Assembly: GCA_033964015.1 (NCBI GenBank)
Contig: CM066916.1
Span: forward strand, 32,815,404 to 32,879,403
Reading direction: 5' to 3'
DNA length: 64,000 nt
Source of the DNA: Scolanthus callimorphus
Lineage: Eukaryota; Cnidaria; Anthozoa; Actiniaria; Edwardsiidae
Every line of letters starts with the position of its first letter. The first letter of the stretch is position 1. A model generated the notes under the pieces. That model worked only from the letters and a program-made list of their open reading frames with translations. It made no database searches and had not been told where the DNA came from. Below, piece after piece: positions 29,401 to 41,299 of this stretch. The translations under genes were made by a program, and so were the position numbers.

Positions 29401-32400
29401 AGCTCGCATTGGAAAGCTTGAAGCAACTAAATTATTACAAGAAACAAACATAAGGAGCTTAAAAGCCAATATCAATGAATTGAATGGCAAACTGAGTAAA
29501 TTAGAAACGGAGTATGAAGAGCTAGAGAAGCAATACAAATCTCACTTCTTGGAGTCTGGAGAACACTTGCAACAGGTCAAAGAGGTAAGGAGGCAAACAG
29601 AGTCTGTCTTCATTAAACTTAAGAGCATAGCTATTTGCATTTGAGCATAGACCACCAACATTTCAAAAGTTCGTTCAAAAGAAGTTAGTTATTCAGTACC
29701 ATCTAACAATGGCCAATCTGAGAAGTTGCCAGATCAAAGTGATATTACAGTACAAATATATAAGACAGTCCATGCTAAACAAAATTTTTGTACAAAATTT
29801 GCTCCATCAAATGAGAATGCACCTACCGTAAAAGCTATTTCTTAGGACAAATTTTGTCAGGATTGATTGTTTTCATGCCAAATCTGATTGATAGTTTTGT
29901 TCATCATTGTCTGCTTTCTGTGTTTGTACTATAATTATTCTAAACTAAGTTGGAATTTTGTTTGTCTTGGCTTATGTCAATTGGTTTGGCAGCTTATTCA
30001 AGTTTGGTTGAAAAACTATCCATGTCTGTGCATTGAAAGCATAATTAAATTTTAGATCATTGCACTCCATGTTCAAATCAGGTTACTGGGTTTTTGGATT
30101 TTATCATCCCAGATGTTGTTAGTCTTTATTCTTAGAATTAATTTCATTTTAACAGAAAGCTGTCCATCGAGTTGTCATAACCTCCAAGGCTCCTGTACGT
30201 AGATGTAGTCCTGCTAAGCATCTATTAATTAACACATCCACAATGACGACTAAAGCATATTGCATGATGGAAATATTAAATCACATATGCACTGATACTG
30301 TACAAATAATACAATGCAGATTCCACTATTACAGCCGAATTTGTAGAACCGAGGTGTTCCAAAAGTAAGATTGCGATTCCATTTTAGCAATTTTGCACTG
30401 TCAATCAATATAAATAACGATGAAAATCAGATTTCACACTTTTTATCTAAAATCACCAGCACTGTTGCCATTTACATGCAAACAGCTGTAGCTAACACTA
30501 CACTCAGGGACAAAATAGCTGAGACCCCCTACGCAAATTACGGTTAAAATAAAATATTGCCCTTAAACACCTACAAAATCCCTTTTGCAGAGCCCTTAAC
30601 CACCTCTCCCCCTCCCCCACATCAATGTTGTTTCCAGACCAATTGTTGTCCTCCAACATTGAAGAGGGGGGAGGGGGCTGAGTATGTTGAAAGTGAGTTT
30701 CAACGAATTCTCTATTTTTCGTGTACAGTAAGAAAGAGTCTCAGCTATTTTTGTCCCTGAGTGTCCGAGAGTATCATGTCTAAGAATTAGTTATTTATAA
30801 AGTAGTGTTTCCGCGCGCTTTGTTGTATTCTGAAAATATAATCTCACAAGGACCTGTAAAGATTAGAAAAAGCATTGCTTAGAATAGTTTCGCCTTTTAA
30901 TGTTACTATTTTCGATAAAATGTTAGCCTGTTTATTTTGACGAAACGAGAGGTTTGAAGGGACTGCAAACGGATGTGAAAAGGGAGGGGGTCTGGGCGCT
31001 CCCACCCTGCCGTCGCTGTTCCGTAGTGCTTATTCTTGACATTTGAAAGAGTTTTAAAGACTTTGAAAGAGTTCCACGAACAGTAAATCCAATAGGCCAT
31101 TTTAATCATGTTCCATTTAGTCTCTAAAATAGTAGGGTAGGACAATGAAATCTCTCATTTCAACGAGTAACCACGATGATAGAAAAATAATGAAAGAGTT
31201 TTGAAGACTTTGAAAGAGTTTCCCGAACAGTAAATCCAAAAGGCTATTCTCATGTTCCATTTAGTCTCTAAAATAGTAGGATAGGACAAGGAAATCTCTA
31301 ATTTCAATGAGTAACCACGAGTAACCACGATGATAGAAAAATAATGATTGACTCAGTTCTTTTAGACTGTTTGGTTACTCGTGGTTACTCATTTGAAAAT
31401 TAATATCTGGCTATCACATTGCTCGAAATCATATAATGTGCTGTCATAAGAGATTGTGACTTATATAGGAATAATTTTAAAAAGTTCTAAGTGATTTAAA
31501 ACATGCAAATTGGAAGTTTTTCCCGACCAAGTAACGGGCAATTCCAAACCGGAAGTGACAACATAGAACCGGAAATGCAAATTCGCTTCTGTTAATGTTC
31601 TAAAAATTGCACTGCAAATGTGATCGTAAGAAAACAGTTCTATTTTATAGAAGTATTGGTAGTAGCAATCTTCTTGTCGCAGTTTTGCATTCCTCGGTCT
31701 TTGCCTCTCCAATTTGTCTTAGTATCAACCGCTCCTCCGTTTTAGAGACTTCTTCGGGCGCTCCCGCTGTTTCCCTTCCCCTTCCTTTTTTGGCCTTTTG
31801 CAGCCATCCGAAGGCTCTTTTACTATTTAAAACTAGGTGCTCTCGAAAGCTCAAGTATTGTTGATATGTTGGAAACGCTAAATCCTCGGTCATTTTTCAA
31901 ATACTTCATATATGCTCGCGTTTCTGGTGATATGGCCGTCTACTTGCCCATATCTCAAGCGCGCGCCTAATTTCAAAATCAATATTTCATGACGTCATTA
32001 ATTAGCACTGCAATTAACGAGGATAATTGACTATGTAAAACGTTCAGCTTCTCGAGATCTTTAAAATAAGACCAAGGTTGCACCTCAACTCCCTTGTTTC
32101 AATGAGATACAGCTTACTATTGCTTTCAGACACTCAGGGACAAAATAGCTGAGACCCCCTACGCAAATTACGGTTAAAATAAAATATTGCCCTTAAACAC
32201 CTACAAAATCCCTTTTGCAGAGCCCTTAACCACCTCTCCCCCTCCCCCACATCAATGTTGTTTCCAGACCAATCGTTGTCCTCCAACATTGAAGAGGGGG
32301 GAGGGGGCTGAGCATGTTGAAAGTGAGTTTCAACGAATTCTCTATTTTTTCGTGTACAGTAAGAAAGAGTCTCAGCTATTTTTGTCCCTGAGTGTAGCTT

Positions 32401-35400
32401 TCCCATCAAAATAATTGGAATTAAGACTAATCACAATAATTAACAGATGCATCTCACGACTCTTTTTAAAAAAGTTTTAGGAAGACACCATACCACAATA
32501 CACTACATTATTAATGTTAATAAAAATGCATATCTTCTTTACTCCCAACTTTTGAAAACGTTTAAGAGACTGTGATGTACTATATTTGTGCATTTTTAAA
32601 GATAAATCATGTAATCTGTGTATTAATTATTTCTTTTAGGAAATCACCAAGCTGACAGCTGAGAAAGCTGACATTGAAGGCAAATATCTCAAGGAGCTAA
32701 ACTCATCCAAAGAAAGTGCATCTGAAAGAGAGAATAAACTAAAAACTGAACTGGAAGATACTACTAAAAAATTACAAACACAACACAGAGATGAACTTGA
32801 AAGGCTCCAGAAAGAAATGCAGGACAAATTGTGGACTCTTGAGCAGGAATTAAGACAACAATCACAATCTGAAAAGGACTCGATTGTTAGCGAGAAAGGG
32901 GAAATTATTGGGAAACTTGATAGTGAACTTGATGAGCTACAGAGAAAGCTCAAAAGTGCAGAGCAGGAGTCAGCAAGGTTGAATTCGCTTGTGCAAGAAA
33001 GTGAGAAAGGACTTGGATCAGCATCATCTCACATTGATAGCCTAAACAGTCTCTAAACGACAAAAAACAAGAGTTAGAGAAAACATACAAAGAGCTTCAA
33101 GATGCTATAAGTAAATACAAGCTCTATGAGGTTAGTAAAATAAAAAATACAGGCATTTTGAACTATGGTTATAGGTACTGAAGCCATCAGGAAAATATAG
33201 AATGTTTATTTTCCCCTGACATTTTGAGGTCATCATGATTGTGAGGCCCAGCCAGAGACTAAAACAAATGGGCAGACCCACCCTGGGACGTTTCAACTGC
33301 CCCTGCCCACCTTTGAATTCCGCTGAATTTCTCCATGAGCACCCTAGAATTTATGTTTACCCTGATATTCCATAATTTTGGAAAACTTCCCTGGAATTTC
33401 ACTCCCACAGGCTGTACCCACCCACCTGCTCTAGGACCACCCACCCTGGAATACAAAGGTCTGCAACAGGGTGGCAGGTTTTATTTGTGACTGCCCAATG
33501 CTCTCCATGTAGTAGGGGCGATACTCTTACCTTGGTGTAACTTTGGCTGTTGTTTGTTGCATGAAAATGCATGTGCTTGAGTTTCCACTTTTGCCTCCAT
33601 GTCACGGTATCTCCAGCAGAGAAGATCATATCCGATTCCCAAACGTCCTCCCAAAATCCTTCAACCAACAACTCTTTCCACCAGCCCATACACTGTAGAT
33701 TATATACCAAACTGACCTTTGCCTTTCCTACCTCACAGAATGATGTTGCCAAACTCAAAGCTGATCAAGAGAAATACAGAGTAGATGCTGAAGAAAAACT
33801 GCAGACTAGTTTGGATTCCTTGAAAACAGAACTGGATAGTAAATGGAGTGAGAGACTAAGGTACAAATGTTCAGAGATCTGGAACTTCACAAGGTTGTAT
33901 TGTGCTTTGTATCCTGATTTTCCAATTGGCTAAGAAAACTAACAGCAATTTTGTTTTTTCACTTTGCAGTGCTGAATGCAGTGAGCTGAGGGAAAGTTTA
34001 CAGCGACAATATGAGGGTGAGGACAAGTGGCCTTACAGGAAATGAGGAGGATTAAAGATGAAGAGAAAGAGGAGATTAAAACTGACCTAGAAATCAAGAT
34101 AACTTCTCTTAGACAAACGGTATGTATTAGCAAAATTAACTCTCTCAGTGAGAGTGGTGTGACCTCAATGCCATAAATTTCCAACTTCCTTAAAAGCATT
34201 TAGGCCTTCCAAATGGTACTTCCAGGGATCGTGTTAACATGAAATCATGCATTTTTACACATAAAATTGCCAAAGAATGAATATTTGAAATTCTAACGTG
34301 CCCAAGGATGCAGATAATAATAAAAAGTGTTTATTCCAAACCTATTGCTGCAGCAAATGCTGAATTGCAGGTTGAGCATCTACTTTTATTTTTCTTCCAT
34401 AACACACATGTGGGAACATGTGGGAATCCTGGCGCAATCCCTGACTTCAAAAATTGAAGTGGTCCTTTGATCACATCTTGCTAGCAGAGGCTTTTCCTTG
34501 ACATTTTTCTCTGTCGTTTTGTTGTTATCCTGACTGTGTGCTTTAGCTGTCACACGAATGTATGACATGCAAACTAACTTTGTTTAATGTTAAAAGACTG
34601 ACAGAAAGAAAGCTCTGCTAGCAGGGTACTTTGATCACAATGTTTTTTCCACTTATTAAGTGCAAATTAAACCATTTTAGGCCCACAACTGAAATTTGCT
34701 TCCAGCTCAAGCATGATAAAATTGTCAAAATTCAACCTGTTTAATTAATTTTGTAGGTGTTTGTCTTCCATATCTGGGTACACTACTAATGATTTAAATT
34801 TTGGCTTCTATTAAAATCTCAACAATGATGAGCTCTCCCTGATTTAATTAAACCTGAACTTATCCAGTATCTAATAAAACATGTTTAACTCTGAATAAAT
34901 GAATCTTTAACCATTGGATGTCTTTGCATGTTGTTTGTTAGGTGGAAACTCTCCGGCAAGATAACACTAATCTACAACGAAATACTCATGACTATGTTAG
35001 TAATATTATATAAATATTTTTGATTTAAAATAACTTTATTTTAAAGTATCCCTGTCCAGAAAATTCAATAAAATAGGGATGTCTTGAGTAAAGAATTAAT
35101 CTGCATTAATTATCTTTAAACTGAATTTTGATGGAATTCGAAGATGGTGGCCATTTAAACTAACCTTGATTCAGCCTGATTGAAGATAATGTTGTCATAA
35201 TAAGACTACTACACTGAACTCCCGAATAATAGTACAGAGCAAAATAAATGTACATGTTCGATTATTCGGGACTTTAGAGTATATAAGAACTAAAGAGAGC
35301 AAAAGAGGAAAAGTGTGCAAATGCCAAAGTAGGCGGCAGTACATTTGCCAATAAGTAACAAAATAAAATTCTAAACAATATTCTATTTTTATTAACCCCC

Positions 35401-38400
35401 TGATGTAAAAAAATTGTCATAAAACACAAGTGTACGGTATGATTATCATTACTAATTGGGATCCTATGAACCCTAAATGTTTAGATCACAGAGCTTCGCA
35501 ACAGCTTAGACAAGAAAAAGGCTGATGCATCAGTCATAGAAAAAGAACTGAGAGCTGAGCTGGAGAGACACCGAAGGCAGAAAGAGGAAGAGCTTGCTAA
35601 GGCGTCACTGGACCACAACAAGAGATTACAAGATTTGGGGGAAAGTCATAAGCAAGAACTGGCAAGACTCAAGGAAGATAACGAACAGCAGTTAAAGGTA
35701 TATACTCACAGGGTGCCTACCAGCTGTTTCAATATTAATTGCCTGGCATAAATTGTTTACTGAGGCAATAATATGTTTGGAATTCTATGTGGGCCCACCT
35801 GGTAATATCAGACTGGTGGGTTCCTGTCTACCAGCTGGGATGGACATGTGAAATCCCATATATAAGACTGATTGTTCAGTTGTGATATTATGTACCACCC
35901 ACTCCTCCAACTTCATACAAGGTGTTGCTGAGCCCAACCACTTCACATATGTTTGGCCCTCAGTTACTTAGCCAATGAAACAAAGAAACAAGACTTTGTA
36001 GGGAGGGTCTTGAGAATCACTAATGCAAAACAAATATTAATGCTTTCGTCTGTTCCTCTTTGTAATACCAGGACCTGGAGGAAAGACTGAATGCCAAGCA
36101 CAGAGAAGATGCAAGTTTCAACCTTCAAGCTAACAAACTGGCGCTTGATGCTGTAAAATCACAAGCTGAGAAGCAGAGACAGAAAGAACTAGAAGAACTC
36201 AAAGCACATTATGAAGCTGACCAAGGTATCTAGCATACAGCTGTGGAAATGCCTAGTAAATACTCCCCCCCCCCCCCCCCAAAGGAGCACTCCAGCTATA
36301 ACCATGTACATGCTCTTCTGTTTTGAAATGTTCCCTACATGTTGCACAACAATGGTAGGACTGTTCCAAAAACAAATATCTGTACCCACAGCTGTTGAGA
36401 CATCAAATTTTTGGAATTGCTCTTCCCCTTGTGGACATTTCAGGCTCCTGCACAATGACCTACAAACATTTGAAGCAATGTGAGGGGATGTGCAGTGTAT
36501 GTTTGTCAATGATAGCTAGATGCATAGTATTACATATTACTGGGGTACTGGTGCTTAAACACTTTGATAATGATTAAAAATGGACCACTATAATTTATTT
36601 AACTTTTGCAGAAGCCCTGCGAAATGAGCTTATATGCAAACAACAAGCAGAAGTACAAAGGATGAACAAAGAGTACGAAACTCAGATGATGGCTCTCAAG
36701 CTTCAGCTTCAAAGAACTACAGAGATTAGAGAAAGAGAGGTAATAAATAAAAAATGGGACTATGTTATGGGCACAGTTTCCAAATGTTAGAAAAGGGTGC
36801 TTGAAAATCCATTTTTTTATGTCAAGCTTTACCTACATAGTAGCTAACAAACGTACTCAGCATTTGTATCTTTGGTTTAGAGTTTGATGGTGACAAAGGG
36901 AGTGGAATTATAGTTTTGCCTTTACTTTCTCTCATGGGCAAAATTTGTAAGAGCCACATCTACATTGCTATCTTAGGGGTGAATTTCATTTTTCCTGTCA
37001 ATCACCCCTGACTTTATTATATGGGAGTCTGTAGTCTCTTTTTGTACGAGTCTGTGTCTTTCGAACAAAAAACTAATTATATGATATGATCTATTTTTAC
37101 AGCAAGCAGAACAGGAAATCAAACTAGAGGACCTGAGGTTTGAGATTGAAGAGCGTGAGAATCAGATAAAAGAGCTAGATGGCGAAATCAGTCAAGTGAC
37201 TGAGAACACGAAAACACTGCAGCAAGAGTTGGAGGCAAAAGGGCAGGAAATCCTGGCCATTCGACGGGAGAGTAATTCACACTTTAGGTTAGTAATACTA
37301 CATCAGCCAATCACATTCCTACCCTGTTTTGCCTAGTGCAGTCTGCTGGCTTTCATCACTGACAACGTTTGTCGGGTTTTCGTTCAGAGGGAAGCCAGTT
37401 GAGTGCACTAGGTGAAATAGTGCAAGGATCTGTAATTACCTCAGAAGACTGAGTGGCAGGACAACAAAAAAAAAAAACTGAGATCTGAGTTTTCAAACTC
37501 CAGGTCATGAGAATGTTAGAATGTGCCCTTTCAGGGGTATCTGTCTGCCTCAGTAATCACAACACCTTACATTTTTTTCTTTGACATTACAGAAAGCGTG
37601 AAGAGCAGCTTGCCAAACTTCACCAGCAGGAGGTTGACTCCATAACTGCTGAGCACCTTCGTGAGACCCAGTCCATGTTGGAACAGTTTAACAGAGCAAA
37701 GGAACTGCAGAGAGATAAGATCTCAGCTCTACAACTGATGTAAGTTTCATTAAAAGAACATCTAATCAACATCAAAAGTGGCATACATATTATAATATCA
37801 TAGCTAAAATTTGTCAACTTATCAAGATTGAAATTCCAAAAGATCCACCCCATTCGAGGACCCTTGTTTCAGCTACCCACCCTGGAAATTTTAGCTCTCT
37901 CCACCCACTTTTTAATTCCAATGAATTTCTTCTTGACCACCCTGGATGTTAAACCTGGAATTCCATATTTTGTGAATACCCATCCTAGAAATTTACCCAA
38001 CCTGTAAAGTGTTGCATGATGATGCACAAAAACCGTTGTAATTGGTAAGTTGAGAGTAAGAAATCAGTACTTAGACATTGAGAAACCTGAGCTATGCCAT
38101 ACCTTATTGTTGTACTTGTATATTTGAAGGTTGGATGAGGCAGAAATTAGATTCAAGAACAGGGAATCCAGACCAGAGGATCTTGGCTTGATAAATGAGC
38201 TCAAACAAATGTTGGCTGAGAGAGAACTGGAGATGAAGAAGTTGCTGGTTAGTATACACTTAATGAGCTAAAAAAAAACAATGAAAGAAACTAAGGAGGG
38301 CAGGTTCTTCATCTAGTGGCCAGGCTACATTCTGGTTATGAAATCCATGCACCAAGCAACTGCCCCCTAGCCTGCGTAGCAAGCATTTCCATGGTTATTT

Positions 38401-38705
38401 CAATTTTTGTTTTGTTTTTAGGAGGAGAAGAGATATTTCCAGTTAGAGCTGCTCAACCGAGAAACAAACTTCAACAAAGTGTTCAAGACCAGTCCAAATA
38501 TAGGGTCATTAACCCTTTAAATGCCAAGACAAAACTGAAAGGAAAGGCTAGTCCTGCTGGCACTGGTATTCTAATGTCGTCATCTAAACTAGACCCCATT
38601 CCGCACATGCCTGTCCATGAGAAACGACTGAACAATAGTAAAGTTCTGCCACCCACACCTCCTAAAGACCCACCCCGTCATAGTAAAAGAACCACAGTGT
38701 ATTAG
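26454..38705 (+). CDS. FAM184A: FAM184A-like long coiled-coil protein
   Basis: Thirteen exons: 26454-27610, 29403-29584, 32640-33130, 33739-33860, 33970-34119, 34942-34995, 35485-35697, 36072-36225, 36612-36739, 37103-37287, 37593-37739, 38130-38247, 38422-38705. Phases match at every junction. The product is about 1129 residues (human FAM184A is about 1140). The start MAAASKTTSSF was chosen because the conserved block KMSKKIAQLTKVIYALNTKN follows soon after; an in-frame ATG exists upstream at 26346. Nearly all of the rest is Glu/Lys/Gln-rich heptad coiled coil. The C-terminus has the family tail: QLELLNRETNFNKVFKTSP, then INPLNAK, LDPIPHMPVHE and PPTPPKDPP. Molecular function is poorly known. 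Five single-base deletions break the deposited frame (near 27180, 27458, 33052, 34026, 38503). Restoring one base at each gives an exact multiple of three. Confidence 0.93.
27651..28123. mobile_element. TIR element with GCCTGGTGCACA ends
   Basis: The left end TTAAGCCTGGTGCACATT and the right end AAGTGTGCACCAGGCTTTA are inverted. The interior has repeated TCTCGGAT / TTCTCG words. It begins 40 bases after FAM184A exon 1. Confidence 0.7.
30501..30763. mobile_element. 263-bp MITE, twin copy A
   Basis: The ends CACTCAGGGACAAAATAGCT and AGCTATTTTTGTCCCTGAGTG are inverted. It is nearly identical along its whole length to 32131-32394, about 1.4 kb downstream in the same FAM184A intron. The 67-residue frame over it is not a gene. 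Confidence 0.9.
31044..31347. repeat. Tandem duplication, ~150-bp unit x2
   Basis: The unit beginning TGAAAGAGTTTTAAAGACTT and ending GATAGAAAAATAATG is present twice head to tail, with several differences and a small internal duplication of GAGTAACCAC in copy 2. FAM184A intron 2. Confidence 0.85.
32131..32394. mobile_element. 264-bp MITE, twin copy B
   Basis: Same termini and interior as 30501-30763, differing at only a few bases (for example one extra T in the TCTATTTTTT run). Same orientation, same intron. Confidence 0.9.
34480..34627. mobile_element. Short member of the GCTAGCAGAGGC foldback family
   Basis: The ends CTTGCTAGCAGAGGCTTTT and AAGCTCTGCTAGCAGGGTA are inverted. It is only about 148 bp, so probably an internally deleted relative of 9843-10233. 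FAM184A intron 5. Confidence 0.65.
35213..35280. mobile_element. Tiny TIR element
   Basis: ACTGAACTCCCGAATAAT and ATTATTCGGGACTTTAGAGT face each other over about 68 bp, with some mismatches. FAM184A intron 6. Confidence 0.5.
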
Positions 38706-40898
38706 CAAATACTATGTATAAATGTGCAGTAAGATTCTGGTAAATATGTATATACATTTAGTCACACAAATTTTTATAGCAGATACTGTTGTATATAGAA
38801 TTTATCTATGCCAGTGTATATATTACACAGTCGGAAAAGTTTCACAGAAGTCTAGAAGAGTGTTAAATATACAAGATAATATTTAGTATATTTCTTTGAA
38901 AAAGAAAATATGTATAAATATATAAAACATGCACAGATGTATTAAATTGTCATTTCATTAAGTTATTACCTTTTTCTAGTGAGGTAAACAGTCAATGTGG
39001 CTGGTATTGGGCATACACTCAGAGTCAGCAACAGCTATTTATTATCCAAAGTTCTTGACAATGACCCACCCCAGGTTTGGTATTAATTTGGTGTTTAAAA
39101 TGTCCTCCACCTTCTTATCAAATTCCCACCCAGGGGACAACATCAGTACCTGTGAGTTTGCCTAATACGCCCATTGGAAAAGTGCAGCCCTGTCCAGAAG
39201 TCATTACTGCCCCTTCCTATCACCCTCCCTTACATAGCACACTTTGACTACCCTCATACCCAGGGACGTAAACCTCAGGACTTAAGAAATCTGGAGACCA
39301 CTTTGAAATGGCGAAATTTCCTGCAATTCGCCAGGAAAATACAGTAATTTATGGCAGTCATCTTAAATTTTTCCTGGTAGACAAAGCGAAAAATCTTGAG
39401 ACTAACGGCAAAACTGGGAGAGTTGACATCCCTGAACCCTGGCCCCCTAATAAGCAGATGCATACTGAACAATCAACAAAGTAAGAAATAGGTACTAACA
39501 ATTTGCCAATTTTGAGGAATTTGCATGCCAATCAAACATTTTCAGGCTGAGTTGCAGAAAACATCCAATGTACAAGAACAAAATCAGCCTGAAACCCCAA
39601 AACACGTTCTTTTTTCCAGGTTTTTGCTGTATTGGAAGAAAATTGTATAACAATCATTTTCTGGAAATCTGGCTCACTCTGCAGACTTATGATGATGAAA
39701 GTCAGACAAATTGACCTCCCCCCTCCAGAATACCAAATCCCCTTATGAGCCTTCCAGCTATAACAATAATTCAAATCAAATATTCCCCTACTGCATTTTA
39801 TAGAAAACTAGTAAAATAACCCACATTACTTTCTTGACATGCACACAGGCCTATCATAACAGGCCTTTCATATCCATGTTATACCTGGATGGTTATTCAT
39901 TGCACTTTTTGGGGGGAGAAATTTTATCTTTCCTTTTTCCAGTAAACAAGATCCAAAGATGTTAGTGAAATTTTTTTTACAAAACTTATAAATTGCAAGG
40001 CAGATAACCCCAACTCATAATAGAATTAATTCCATACATCATTCATCAGAAAAATAGAATAGAATGAGCAATTGATGTCATCCCATGTCTATTAACTATA
40101 ACTCACTAGGACTATTGTATACTGTCTGCAGTTCTTGTGCACTACAGACAATTACAGGGTTTGGCTAATGAGCTTTGTGCAGCCTGGTAGAGCTACTGCA
40201 ATGGATTTGGATTTATGGAACATCTTTTTCTCGCAAAGCGCAGAGTTCCGTATTCCGCTTTTCTCCTTGACAACCCAACTGAAGTAAATTTTAGACGCAC
40301 TAAAACATCGTGACACAAAATCAAAGACTGACTTTTATTTCACTTGGCACTGACATAAACACAGAATCACATGTCAAATGCGCCTAACTTACGGGCTTCT
40401 ATTATTAAGAAAATGTATGTGACTTTATACAAATTTCACCCTCTTCTGCATATAAACGCTTAAAGTATGGATAAATGGATCTTAAAACATGAAATTCATA
40501 GACGCAGACGGTAAAATGGACAAAGGAAAAATTATGCTTTGTACAAGATCTATCACAGAAAGCAAGATGGCGTCCACGCGACTTTGGTCTTTGGGATGGT
40601 TGCAGAAAAAAAATAAAAACACACATAAAATGCGTCTAAAACTGCAAGAAGACTCCCTCTAAAACGAGAAACACGACATTCTAATAAAATCTCCTTTCGT
40701 TAATGACAAAAGTAAGGCGACAGATGCGAGAATATTTTTATAAAATACGAATGTGTGATCGATCTTCGAGTGTTCTTGTTCGGGTTCGACTGAACCAAGC
40801 ACCAAGTCCGTAAACACTGCGTTGGTTTTTTGCTTTTGTTTTCCTAACAATACGTAAATGTTTTGGTGCTGGTTTCGTCCTTGAGCTGAAGACATAAA
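38706..40898. other. Convergent intergenic region
   Basis: 3' flanks of FAM184A (plus) and the AT-hook gene (minus). It contains an element at 39261-39438 and a minus-strand poly(A)-type word (TTTATT on plus near 40334). No exon is supported. Confidence 0.55.
39261..39438. mobile_element. CAGGGACGT-ended element
   Basis: The left end CAGGGACGTAAACCTCAGGA and the right end AGAGTTGACATCCCTG are related by inversion. Internal phrases ATCTGGAGACCAC and ATCTTGAGACTAACGGCAAA are shared with 53661-53793 and, diverged, with 2910-3089. Confidence 0.6.
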
Positions 40899-41299
40899 TC
40901 AACTCTCAACAGCTACTTCTGTGGCTCCATTCGCGTTTTCTTGACTCTTTGAGGCTGCTTGAGTCTTTGACTTCTTCTTAGTTGTCGTTTCGTCTTGCGG
41001 CACAACTTCGGGTTCCAATTTTGACTTCGCCGGCTCTTGCGAGAAGGTTCTTTCCTTTCCTTGACCTTCTTCGGTTTCTTTGCGACTGGTTCCCCGTCGG
41101 ACTTCTTTGGTCGTCCTCTTCCTTTTTTCTCTGCGCCTTTTTCTTCAGTTTTTGCTGTCTCACCTTCGCTCGACTCCTTTGTCTCTGGTTCTTCGACAGC
41201 GTCTTCCTTCGTTTCCTCTGCAGGCTTTTCCTCTGGCGTTTCAGCAGCTTTTTTCTCCAGTTGCGCCTCTGCGGCTTTGCTTCCTTTCTTGCTAGGCAT
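40899..41299 (-). CDS. Small Lys/Glu-rich AT-hook (HMG-like) protein
   Basis: A single minus-strand exon starts MPSKKGSKAAEAQ. Residues 1-55 are almost only Lys, Glu, Ala, Thr and Pro. Then comes AEKKGRGRPKKS, an AT-hook core (GRP in a basic patch) that binds the minor groove of AT-rich DNA, followed by VAKKPKKVKERKEPS. As deposited, the frame changes to a Gln/Arg-rich tail ending at about 40913. One missing base near 41036 (AAGAGCC for AAGGAGCC) instead gives PAKSKLEPEVVPQDE and ends AVES at 40899. That frame keeps the same composition and gives 133 residues. I prefer it because the same deletion pattern occurs in neighbouring genes. A nuclear chromatin role like HMGA/HMGN is inferred. No specific orthologue is recognised, and further exons cannot be excluded. 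Confidence 0.65.

Noticed and set aside
30557..30760. Repeated 67- and 75-residue frames (also 32187-32414)
   Set aside because: They are the interior of the twin MITEs, with no conserved protein feature.
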